From positions 1 to 7,814 of the forward strand of contig CAZAIO010000119.1 in assembly GCA_964485235.1 (NCBI GenBank): a DNA stretch of 7,814 nucleotides, written 5' to 3'. Below, piece by piece: positions 1-5,600 of the stretch. The notes beneath the pieces were generated by a model. The model worked only from the letters and a program-made list of their open reading frames with translations. It did not search any database and was not told the DNA's origin. Position 1 is the stretch's first letter; the number at the start of each line of letters is the position of its first letter. Source of the stretch: CAZAIO01 sp964485235. Its GTDB lineage: Bacteria; Chloroflexota; Dehalococcoidia; GIF9; UBA5629. The position numbers were made by a program, and so were the translations under genes.

Positions 1-87
1 CCGACAGTATATGTATGCAAAAAACATGTGTGTAAATCACCTGTTACCGATCCGGCTGAGCTTGAAACACAACTGCGTGAGAAATAA
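1..87 (+). CDS. C-terminal end of a thioredoxin-domain (DUF255/YyaL-type) protein, partial
   Basis: An open frame enters from the left edge and stops at TAA (85-87), giving the last 28 residues. The segment TVYVCKKHVCKSPVTDP followed by a short acidic/leucine helix resembles the C-terminus of large DUF255 proteins (thioredoxin-like domain followed by a six-hairpin glycosidase-like domain), which typically end in a 'YVC..-.C..PVT-P-.L...L' pattern. The thioredoxin and glycosidase-like domains lie outside the window, so the assignment rests on this tail alone. The gene converges on the DUF1015 gene with only 8 nt between the two stop codons, leaving no room for a separate terminator. Confidence 0.6.
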   Translation, partial: PTVYVCKKHVCKSPVTDPAELETQLREK

Positions 88-95
88 ACGAGAGG

Positions 96-1385
96 TTACA
101 ATTTTCTATCTAAGCTGTTAATGACAAGCCCGGTCGGCAGTTTGGGATAAAAATAAGTGGATTTCTTTGGCATTCGGTCACCGGCGTCTGAAATTGCCTT
201 GATGGTGGTTACAGGCAACGGGCCGAGAATAAATGCAAGCTGGCATTCACCCTGTTCCACTGTTCTTCGCGCCATCTCGAAATCGGGCGTATAGACGACA
301 TTTTCTTTTTCTTCCGGCAGTCCGAGTATGGACTCGAGTATCAGGTGTTCGACGATGCTCACATTAAGTTTTTTATATACATTGGAACGCGCTTTGGGCA
401 TTGCATCATCGACGACTGCCGAAGGACGCAATTTGAGGTTCACTACCTGTCCCTCCTGTAAGCCAAGTACCCTGATGGGAATGCCACGGTCGTCATGCAG
501 GTCGCTGCTTCCTATAGGGGATGCTGTGATTTCAAAAAAGGTATTCAGTCGCTCTAACAATGTGGAAAGTTGTTCGGAGGGGATACCTTTCACCAGCCGG
601 TGTACCGGCAGCATTACGATGCCGGGATCAGAGAACGATACAAGCGTCATCATGATAAAGTTAAACCCGTCGTATTCATTAGATGAGCCTGTTTGTGCTT
701 TTTTTTCATCGCGGTATGTAAGGCCGGTTTCGTAACGATGGTGCCCGTCAGCGATATAGATAGATTTGGGATTAAAGAAATGGCTTACTCTCTGTACAAA
801 CTCGGGCTCGTTTGCTTTCCATATCTTGTGAGTATTATCGCCGTGTTCGATATCAATAAGCAATTTGCCGGGCAGTTCTCTCTCCATCATTATCTTGGTG
901 ACTTTCATTCCCGGGTCGTCGTACATACCGAGAATAGGGCTTACATTGGCATTGGTCGCTCTCATCAGTTCCAACCGGTCGTCTTTATCTCTTTGGCGGG
1001 TGTTCTCGTGAGGAAGAATGGTCCTTCTTTCCCATGGCTCCAGCCGGACACAGGCGATCAGCCCGCGCCGCCTTTTTTTAACGTCGCGATAAACGAAGCC
1101 CTGTTCGTAAATATAGAATGTATGGGCGGTGTCGATACGGAGGACTCCTTTATTGAGCCATTCTCCCAGTGTTGCGCGCGAACGGCTATATTTGTTTTGT
1201 GCGGGAGTATCATCCGGTAGCGAAATTCCGTGTTCGACGCGGATGATATTATATTCGCTTTTTTCGTAGTAAGCCTGCTGTTGCTGTGGAGAAATAATAT
1301 CGTATGGCGGACATATAACCGCTGACATGTCTCCTACTATTTCACTGTTATACCGGATGCCCTGAAAGGGAGAAATCTCAGCCAA
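96..1385 (-). CDS. DUF1015 family protein
   Basis: A complete 429-aa protein of the usual DUF1015 (PF06245) length. Recognisable blocks are the N-terminus ISPFQGIRYN with CPPYDI (25-30), ILPHENT (123-129), the family signature YIADGHHRYETG (210-221), and a C-terminal MPKKSTYFYPKLPTGLVI block (405-422). No signal peptide or membrane segment is visible, so it is probably cytoplasmic. The biochemical role of the family is not established; its DGHHR block resembles the motif of ParB/sulfiredoxin-fold nucleotide-binding proteins, which is my inference. The start is TTG at 1383-1385, chosen because AGGAGGT lies 6 nt upstream and the sequence matches the family start. It is 129 nt downstream of yqeY on the same strand; I found no convincing promoter in that gap, so it may be read from the rpsU promoter or have a weak one of its own. 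Confidence 0.9.
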   Translation of the reverse strand: MAEISPFQGIRYNSEIVGDMSAVICPPYDIISPQQQQAYYEKSEYNIIRVEHGISLPDDTPAQNKYSRSRATLGEWLNKGVLRIDTAHTFYIYEQGFVYRDVKKRRRGLIACVRLEPWERRTILPHENTRQRDKDDRLELMRATNANVSPILGMYDDPGMKVTKIMMERELPGKLLIDIEHGDNTHKIWKANEPEFVQRVSHFFNPKSIYIADGHHRYETGLTYRDEKKAQTGSSNEYDGFNFIMMTLVSFSDPGIVMLPVHRLVKGIPSEQLSTLLERLNTFFEITASPIGSSDLHDDRGIPIRVLGLQEGQVVNLKLRPSAVVDDAMPKARSNVYKKLNVSIVEHLILESILGLPEEKENVVYTPDFEMARRTVEQGECQLAFILGPLPVTTIKAISDAGDRMPKKSTYFYPKLPTGLVINSLDRKL

Positions 1386-1391
1386 GTTATT

Positions 1392-1398
1392 ACCTCCT
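1392..1398 (-). promoter_or_regulatory. Ribosome binding site deciding the TTG start of the DUF1015 gene
   Basis: The minus strand reads AGGAGGT followed by a 6-nt spacer (AATAAC) and TTG. This near-perfect Shine-Dalgarno match fixes the non-ATG start; the next in-frame ATG (residue 20) would remove the conserved SPFQGIRYN block. Confidence 0.85.
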
Positions 1399-1484
1399 GG
1401 TCTTCTTTGATGTTATCTGAATAATGTTAATCCGCTTTACAGGAGAACTGCGGGAGTAAGGATCGCCGAATGAGTTTTTAATAG

Positions 1485-1543
1485 TAGTAACAGAACGTTC
1501 TATAATGTCCCGGTCTATTGAGCATTTAGAAGTTCTGTTACTA
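1485..1543 (-). repeat. Long inverted repeat/hairpin spanning the yqeY stop codon
   Basis: The arm at 1527-1543 (TAGAAGTTCTGTTACTA) is the reverse complement of 1485-1502 except for one extra C, giving about 17 base pairs with a bulge around a 24-nt loop. In the minus-strand mRNA the left arm is the end of yqeY coding sequence, the loop carries the stop codon, and the right arm is downstream. It is followed by TTAAAAACTC, which is not a T-run, so it is not a canonical intrinsic terminator. A role as an mRNA 3'-end stabiliser or weak terminator of the rpsU-yqeY operon is plausible but inferred. The left arm also contains the 10-bp palindrome AGAACGTTCT. Confidence 0.7.
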
Positions 1544-1964
1544 TATCGTTTACATCTTTACCTTCGGCCCTGCCTTTTGTTTGAGGGACGAGCAGGGACA
1601 TCACTTTGCCTTTGTCACGGGGGCTTGTCGCGCCGGTTTCGGCGATCGCCTTTTTCACCATATCAATGAGTTCATCGTGTGTAAGCTGAGAAGGCAGGTA
1701 TTCGTTGATGATTGCCAGCTCTGCTTCCTCACCAGCCACCAGGTCCTGACGGTTGCCCTGTTTAAATAACTCAATACTTTCTCTTCGCTGCTTGGCTTCC
1801 TTTGCCAGAACACTTAAAACATCCGTATCGTCGAGCTGCTTCTGTTTAGCTATTTCGGCATTCTTTATACTTGCCAGAAGCATTCTTAATGTCGAACGGC
1901 GTTTTTCGTCTTTTTGTTTGACTGCCTGGTGAAGGTCACTGGTAAGGCGTTCGATGAACGTCAC
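1515..1964 (-). CDS. yqeY: GatB/YqeY domain protein
   Basis: A complete 149-aa protein matching the single-domain YqeY family (about 150 aa). That family is homologous to the C-terminal tRNA-binding region of GatB in the tRNA-dependent amidotransferase. Visible blocks are LRMLLASIKNAE (26-37), the helical segment with EAKQRRESIELFK, EYLPSQLT (88-95) and KGRAEGKDVNDIV near the end. It is soluble, mostly helical and highly charged. Its exact function is not established; a role around tRNA or translation is inferred from the homology and from linkage to rpsU, a common bacterial pairing. The start is GTG (1962-1964), which overlaps the rpsU stop as GTGA, a 4-nt overlap typical of translational coupling. 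A long hairpin straddles its stop codon. Confidence 0.93.
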   Translation of the reverse strand: MTFIERLTSDLHQAVKQKDEKRRSTLRMLLASIKNAEIAKQKQLDDTDVLSVLAKEAKQRRESIELFKQGNRQDLVAGEEAELAIINEYLPSQLTHDELIDMVKKAIAETGATSPRDKGKVMSLLVPQTKGRAEGKDVNDIVTELLNAQ

Positions 1965-2149
1965 GACTTGCTGCTCCTATGGCTCTTTCGTCTTTTCGCC
2001 GCTTCTTTTCGCTTGCGTTTCACGCTGGGCTTCTCATAGAATCCGCGGCGGCGAGTCTCACTGATTATTCCTGCCTGTTCAACCTTCTTGCTGAACCTGC
2101 GCATCATACTTTCAAAGCTTTCACCGCTATGAAGCTTTACATGAGCCAA
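1961..2149 (-). CDS. rpsU: 30S ribosomal protein S21
   Basis: A 62-aa basic protein of normal S21 length. It shows the conserved GESFESMMRRFSKKVEQ segment, the ETRRRGFYEKPSVKRKRK core and a lysine/arginine-rich tail (AAKRRKSHRSSKS) that contacts 16S rRNA. S21 is a small-subunit protein involved in initiation. The start is TTG (2147-2149), unusual for a ribosomal protein gene. It is supported by AAGGGGTGA 6 nt upstream, by the family's typical N-terminus, and by the absence of any in-frame ATG before the conserved region. It is the first gene of the rpsU-yqeY operon, driven by the promoter at 2214-2243 with a leader of about 58 nt. Confidence 0.95.
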   Translation of the reverse strand: MAHVKLHSGESFESMMRRFSKKVEQAGIISETRRRGFYEKPSVKRKRKEAAKRRKSHRSSKS

Positions 2150-2155
2150 CTGGCA

Positions 2156-2164
2156 TCACCCCTT
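2156..2164 (-). promoter_or_regulatory. Ribosome binding site of rpsU
   Basis: The minus strand reads AAGGGGTGA, then a 6-nt spacer, then TTG. It matches the anti-Shine-Dalgarno sequence at most positions and supports the non-ATG start. Confidence 0.75.
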
Positions 2165-2213
2165 CCATTCTATATTCTTTTTACTCTGAAGTGAATTACG
2201 GAGCAAACGGAGA

Positions 2214-2243
2214 ATTTTATCGCTTTTTCATAGTACATGTCAA
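2214..2243 (-). promoter_or_regulatory. Sigma-70-type promoter of rpsU-yqeY
   Basis: The minus strand carries TTGACA (2238-2243), an 18-nt spacer and TAAAAT (2214-2219). This is a consensus -35 and a 5/6 match at -10. Transcription would start near 2207, about 58 nt before the rpsU start codon. Confidence 0.75.
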
Positions 2244-2319
2244 ACGGTGGGCGTTACGAAATTAAATTACAGTAAATCGTGGATATTTTGATAACGATGC
2301 GGAAATGGTGATGGTTTTT

Positions 2320-2328
2320 TGTTATAAT
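2320..2328 (+). promoter_or_regulatory. Extended -10 promoter upstream of the PlsY-like gene
   Basis: TGTTATAAT is a consensus -10 hexamer (2323-2328) preceded by the TGn extension. No good -35 box is seen at 16-18 nt (TTGATA at 2288-2293 is too far), as is tolerated by extended -10 promoters. Transcription would begin near 2335, only about 9 nt before the ATG at 2344. This argues against the more upstream in-frame ATG at 2305, which would lie before the promoter. Confidence 0.55.
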
Positions 2329-2343
2329 CGGGAACGGATTATT

Positions 2344-2952
2344 ATGGACTACTTATTTATTCCTCTTGCTATAGTTATCGGTTATCTGCTGGGCTCATTT
2401 CCCACTGCAGTTATTGTGAGCAGGCTCAGAAAAGGTATCGACATACGGGATGTCGATATAGGCAATATGGGGGGAGGAAGTGTGTTGCGGCAGGTAGGTA
2501 CGGTGGAAGGCGCTTTCGTGATAATAATCGATATGGCAAAGGGCGCCGCTACTATCGGCATTGCGCAGGCAATGAAAATTGACGAAGTCTGGGTACTGGC
2601 TGCCGGAGCCGCGGCCGTATTGGGACATATTTTCCCTGTTTACGTTGGTTTTAAAGGTGGGCAGGGTGTTGCGACTATAATGGGGATTTTCTTCGTATTA
2701 TCGCCCCTGGTAATGGCATTACTATTCGGTGTATGGGGTATTATTCTGTTCTCTTCCTTACGCTCTTTCAAAAAGAACCTTTTCCTGCTCGTCTGTATCA
2801 TCTCACCGTTGTTACCCTTGTTTCTCTGGCTCTTTCACTATTCCTTGTTGATCATATTGTACGCGGTCTTATTTATTATATTTCTGGTAGTGAAAAATAT
2901 GCACAGGCTTCCGGAGTTCAAGATATTTGTGCCGAAGAAAAAAAGACCGTAA
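2344..2952 (+). CDS. plsY: Divergent PlsY-like glycerol-3-phosphate acyltransferase family protein
   Basis: A 202-aa polytopic membrane protein with about five hydrophobic segments, the length and layout of PlsY, which transfers acyl groups from acyl-phosphate to glycerol-3-phosphate. Family landmarks are YLLGSFPTAVIVSRL (14-28), GIDIRDVDIGNMGGGSVLR (31-49), DMAKG (63-67), GHIFPVYVGFKGGQGVAT (94-111) and NMHRL (185-189). Several usually conserved positions differ. GSGN-ATN becomes DIGN-GGS, so the motif-1 Ser is Ile39; GGKG becomes GGQG (Gln107); and the His three residues before the C-terminal Asn appears to be Val182. It may therefore be a paralogue with altered or no activity. The start at 2344 fits the family N-terminus and the promoter position; the frame extends upstream to ATG 2305. 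The Shine-Dalgarno is weak. It is divergent from rpsU and convergent with the DegV gene. Confidence 0.85.
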   Translation: MDYLFIPLAIVIGYLLGSFPTAVIVSRLRKGIDIRDVDIGNMGGGSVLRQVGTVEGAFVIIIDMAKGAATIGIAQAMKIDEVWVLAAGAAAVLGHIFPVYVGFKGGQGVATIMGIFFVLSPLVMALLFGVWGIILFSSLRSFKKNLFLLVCIISPLLPLFLWLFHYSLLIILYAVLFIIFLVVKNMHRLPEFKIFVPKKKRP

Positions 2953-3026
2953 TGGAAGAACCGGCTTTAACAAATGACCAGGTGGATACCAACAAAAACG
3001 ATAAGCCCACGAACCGCGAGGAATAG
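2952..3026 (+). other. Possible 24-codon ORF overlapping the plsY stop (or -1 frameshift extension)
   Basis: The A of the plsY TAA is also the A of an ATG (TAATG) that opens a hydrophilic 24-residue frame ending in TAG at 3024-3026. The same frame is entered by a -1 shift at the A7 run (2937-2943) just before the plsY stop. Either termination-reinitiation or slippage could express it, but no Shine-Dalgarno, motif or homology supports it, and it may be chance. Confidence 0.13.
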
Positions 3027-3057
3027 CTGTGTTTCGGGTTACGGGAAAGCAATAAGG

Positions 3058-3894
3058 CTATCCGGGCAGTATACCGACCCCGAGCACATGAGGGCCGACA
3101 TGCGTGCCGATAACGGGGCTCACCTTCATTTTATGTATGTGTTTTCCGGGGAGAGCAGCACTGATACGCGCAGTCAATGTCTCGACATCATCCGGTGTGG
3201 TAGCATCTTCTATAGCAATTTCCTGGATAGCGGGAAAGCTTGTGGCGAACTGGACCAGATATTCCATCGCTTTTGATCTTGAGCGGAACTTGGTTACTGC
3301 TTCTGTAGAGCCGTTTTTCAGCGTAATAACGGGGTTGATTTTAAGCATCGAACCGAGAAAGACCTGTGCCGCACCTATTCGGCCGCCTCTTCTTAAATAT
3401 TCCAGCGTATCGAATACCATCCGGAAGTCCACTCTTTTCATATTAGCCCTGGTGATATCAATTACTTCGTCGAGGTGGCAACCCGCTTGTGCTGCTTTCG
3501 CGGCTGCTATGGTGATAAGGCCCAGCCCCATAATTGCGGAATACGAGTCGATAATTTCCAGCCGCGATTTGCTTTCCCATCGTCTCTTCCCTTCCATTGC
3601 CGCTTCATAGGTTGCGCTGAGTTTTGAAGAGATGGTAATAACGAGAATTTCATCTGTTTCGTCCGTAAGCCTGTCGAATACATCGATAAATCTCTTTGGA
3701 GAAGGGGCTGATGTGGTCGGTAAGATTTTATTCTCTGCAAGTCTGCGGTAGAACTCGGGAGTGGTAAGGTCAATACCGTCCAGGTATGTTTCACTTCCGA
3801 TACATACGTGTAGCGGTACTACTGTGATCCCCAAATTGTCGACAATTTCAGGAGTGAGATCGGAAGTACTATCCGTGACTATCTTAACTGTCAT
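3058..3894 (-). CDS. DegV family fatty-acid-binding protein (FakB-type)
   Basis: A complete 278-aa DegV protein of normal length. Motifs in order: VTDSTSDL (6-13), TSAPSP (61-66), ISSKLSATYEAA (88-99), LEYLRRGGRIG (164-174) and IGTHVGPHVLGV (262-273). Thr61, Ser93, Arg172 and His265 sit where FakB proteins contact the fatty-acid carboxylate. FakB binds a free fatty acid and presents it to the kinase FakA, giving acyl-phosphate; no FakA gene is visible here. The ISSKLSATY block differs from the common ISSGLSGTY (Gly to Lys and Gly to Ala). The start is ATG at 3892-3894 with a weak GTGA Shine-Dalgarno. A near-consensus promoter lies about 40 nt upstream. It is soluble with no signal peptide, is convergent with the PlsY-like gene, and appears monocistronic. 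Confidence 0.93.
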   Translation of the reverse strand: MTVKIVTDSTSDLTPEIVDNLGITVVPLHVCIGSETYLDGIDLTTPEFYRRLAENKILPTTSAPSPKRFIDVFDRLTDETDEILVITISSKLSATYEAAMEGKRRWESKSRLEIIDSYSAIMGLGLITIAAAKAAQAGCHLDEVIDITRANMKRVDFRMVFDTLEYLRRGGRIGAAQVFLGSMLKINPVITLKNGSTEAVTKFRSRSKAMEYLVQFATSFPAIQEIAIEDATTPDDVETLTARISAALPGKHIHKMKVSPVIGTHVGPHVLGVGILPG

Positions 3895-3940
3895 GGCTGC
3901 TCACTATACCGACATCGGATTACGAGGTATCCAATCTGGA

Positions 3941-3969
3941 ATACTATCACCTGACAAATGGTCTGTCAA
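3941..3969 (-). promoter_or_regulatory. Sigma-70-type promoter of the DegV gene
   Basis: The minus strand carries TTGACA (3964-3969), exactly 17 nt of spacer, and TAGTAT (3941-3946). Predicted transcription start is near 3934, about 40 nt upstream of the ATG. Confidence 0.75.
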
Positions 3970-4033
3970 TACCTTCGGTCAGGGATTTCGTGGTCATTAA
4001 CGAAAGAATAATACGTTTAAGGGAATATTGTTG

Positions 4034-4070
4034 AAGCTCTCCGGATAGACTGACAGGGAGAGGCTTTTAT
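4034..4070 (+). terminator. Weak terminator-like hairpin
   Basis: AAGCTCTCC (4034-4042) pairs with GGAGAGGCTT (4057-4066) with one bulged G and a 14-nt loop, followed by TTTTAT on the plus strand. No plus-strand gene lies immediately upstream. If functional, it would end antisense transcription coming through the DegV gene or an unannotated short transcript. Confidence 0.3.
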
Positions 4071-4141
4071 AAACAAATATCATCCGGAAACGTTACTATA
4101 AATAAAGAAAGAAAGAACAAAAGAATAAATTTCACCGGATA

Positions 4142-4170
4142 TTAATAATTCCGTAATATTTTTATATAAT
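4142..4170 (+). promoter_or_regulatory. Candidate distal promoter of the zinc-ribbon gene
   Basis: TATAAT (4165-4170) lies 17 nt after TTAATA (4142-4147; 4/6 match to a -35) in a very AT-rich stretch. Use of this promoter would give a leader of about 160 nt containing the hairpin at 4215-4254. Confidence 0.4.
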
Positions 4171-4214
4171 AATCGTAATAGAATGAATCGGATATAACCT
4201 GTTGTTTGTTTTAT

Positions 4215-4254
4215 ACGGAACATAACTCTTTAACTTATAGAGAGGGGGTTCCGT
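4215..4254 (+). repeat. Hairpin in the leader of the zinc-ribbon gene
   Basis: ACGGAAC (4215-4221) and GTTCCGT (4248-4254) are perfect complements. CTCT (4226-4229) can pair with AGAG inside, across a small internal loop. No T-run follows, so it is not a terminator. It may be a leader RNA structure if the distal promoter is used; no known riboswitch motif is evident. Confidence 0.45.
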
Positions 4255-4297
4255 CTGTATCGGCTTGATTATAAAAATGATATCCTGTTTAATTAAA

Positions 4298-4328
4298 TTG
4301 ACCGGTATGGTGAAATTATAGATATAAG
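4298..4328 (+). promoter_or_regulatory. Candidate proximal promoter giving a (near) leaderless mRNA
   Basis: TTGACC (4298-4303) and TATAAG (4323-4328) are each 5/6 matches, separated by a slightly long 19-nt spacer. Transcription would begin around 4335, directly at the ATG at 4337. This fits the lack of any Shine-Dalgarno sequence before that start. Confidence 0.35.
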
Positions 4329-4336
4329 ATAGTGTA

Positions 4337-5506
4337 ATGAGTGAGGTATATCGCTGTTCAAATTGTGGTGCTGCTAATGCAGTCGGCACTTATTATTGCC
4401 GTATATGCGGGCAAAAGTGTTCCTATCAATGCATGCAATGCGGCTCTTCAATCGATCCTTCTTTTCAATACTGCCCGGTTTGCGGGCTGAAATTATATTG
4501 GCCTCAGCAACAGGCATACTCTACTTATAATACCGGATATTATCAGCAGCAGTACGCCGGTTATGAAACCGGCATGCAAAAACAAAAGTCAGGCAGAAAG
4601 TCACCGCTAAAATATTTAGGCCTGCTTGCCGGTATAGTCCTCATCGTCATCGGAGTGATGCTGACCATAAATTCAATCTCAAGTCCGGTGCTGGTCCCTG
4701 AGTCTCCAGCAGTTTCGAATACACCGGCATCTCCGGATACGACTGCGGCACAGAACGACTATATTACGGGTAAACAGGAGGTCGCCGACTATGTGAAGCA
4801 ATATACAGATCTCCAGCCTCCTTACACAAAGGCATTAGGTAAAAGCGTCCATCTCGTCAACAATCCTGATGCCCGTGATGTAAGCTTTGCCGAACTGAAG
4901 TCTTTTATTCTCTCGGACGATACGGATGACGGGCTCTATGTAGATGGTGTACGAATGTGTGGGGACTTTGCCGAAGAACTGCATAATAATGCGGAAAAAG
5001 CGGGTATTCAAGCTGCTTTTGTCGCTATTCATTTTAAGAATCAGAGTGTCGGACATGCTCTCGATGCATTTAATACTACAGACCTCGGCCTCGTATATAT
5101 TGATTGTACCGGCAGGGGGCTCGAAGAAATAGCGGAAGCGCAATTGTTCTCAGGAGATGAACCATTATATGAATGCGACAGTATCGCCTATGTTAGTAAA
5201 GGAAACGAATACGGAATAGTGAGCATCGACAGGGCAAAATCGCTGGACTATGACTTCTACGCCGAATATGCGGATACGTGCCGGCAAGTGGCTACGATGC
5301 TGGATGATTATAACAGTGAAGTTGAGGCATTTAATCAGGCTTTGAACGGCAGGACTGTTCTGGCAGAGCCCGAATATTCACAGTTCAAGACATGGGAGTC
5401 CGAGATAGACACCATGAAAGCAGAACTGGAAGAATTGTTCCAGGTAACCGGACATTACTGGGCTGAACCGCTGGGCATCGTCGAGACCGTGAATATATAC
5501 TGGTAG
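4337..5506 (+). CDS. Membrane-anchored double zinc-ribbon protein with transglutaminase-like domain
   Basis: A 389-aa protein with a clear modular layout. Two zinc ribbons occupy the N-terminus: CxxC pairs at 7/10 with 21/24, and at 32/35 with 46/49. A Tyr/Gln-rich linker (55-76) and a basic stretch (KQKSGRKSPLK, 82-92) follow, then one transmembrane helix (about 93-112) and a Pro/Ser/Thr-rich spacer to about 138. The basic flank predicts zinc ribbons in the cytoplasm and the rest outside. The C-terminal part carries MCGDFAEEL (Cys208), GHALDAF (His240) and YIDCTG (Asp256). The order and spacing fit the Cys-His-Asp triad of transglutaminase-like thiol hydrolases. Residues 310-370 look helical or coiled-coil. 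Substrate and partner are unknown. The start lacks a Shine-Dalgarno sequence. The gene is alone on its strand and is followed by convergent rnhA. Confidence 0.8.
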   Translation: MSEVYRCSNCGAANAVGTYYCRICGQKCSYQCMQCGSSIDPSFQYCPVCGLKLYWPQQQAYSTYNTGYYQQQYAGYETGMQKQKSGRKSPLKYLGLLAGIVLIVIGVMLTINSISSPVLVPESPAVSNTPASPDTTAAQNDYITGKQEVADYVKQYTDLQPPYTKALGKSVHLVNNPDARDVSFAELKSFILSDDTDDGLYVDGVRMCGDFAEELHNNAEKAGIQAAFVAIHFKNQSVGHALDAFNTTDLGLVYIDCTGRGLEEIAEAQLFSGDEPLYECDSIAYVSKGNEYGIVSIDRAKSLDYDFYAEYADTCRQVATMLDDYNSEVEAFNQALNGRTVLAEPEYSQFKTWESEIDTMKAELEELFQVTGHYWAEPLGIVETVNIYW

Positions 5507-5600
5507 CATTAACTCTCTGTTCTTCCGGGACAATTCATTAAATACCTGTATCGTTGATATTCAGATTTGTATGGTAGTCGAAATGGACGGGTAATCCGGA

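Larger units (their letters stand above)
3895..4336. other. 442-nt AT-rich intergenic region
   Basis: This divergent region between the DegV gene and the zinc-ribbon gene has no credible ORF. It contains the DegV promoter, a terminator-like hairpin (4034-4070), a purine-rich (AAAG)3 tract (4104-4117), a very AT-rich patch around 4130-4185 with a TATAAT box, a second hairpin (4215-4254), and a second promoter candidate abutting the downstream ATG. I recognise no riboswitch family. Confidence 0.6.

Noticed and set aside
693..1220. 175-codon open frame antisense to the DUF1015 gene
   Set aside because: It lies wholly inside a well-supported conserved gene on the other strand and has no recognisable motif or ribosome binding site.
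1501..1506. Plus-strand TATAAT as a promoter
   Set aside because: No plus-strand gene follows; it would only yield antisense RNA to yqeY, and the -35 is weak.
2305..2343. Upstream ATG adding 13 residues to the PlsY-like protein
   Set aside because: The extension is not family-like, and the extended -10 promoter lies inside it, so the ATG at 2344 is preferred.
3104..3610. 168-codon open frame antisense to the DegV gene
   Set aside because: It mirrors the DegV coding sequence; its composition reflects the opposite strand and it has no family resemblance.
4104..4117. (AAAG)3 tandem tract as a phase-variation repeat
   Set aside because: Only three imperfect units in AT-rich noncoding sequence; too short to claim slippage-based switching.
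4162..4389. 75-codon minus-strand frame over the intergenic region and the start of the zinc-ribbon gene
   Set aside because: AT-rich, low-complexity translation that crosses the start of a convincing plus-strand gene, with no Shine-Dalgarno evidence.
5507..5600. Terminator between the convergent zinc-ribbon gene and rnhA
   Set aside because: No stem followed by a T-run was found on either strand.
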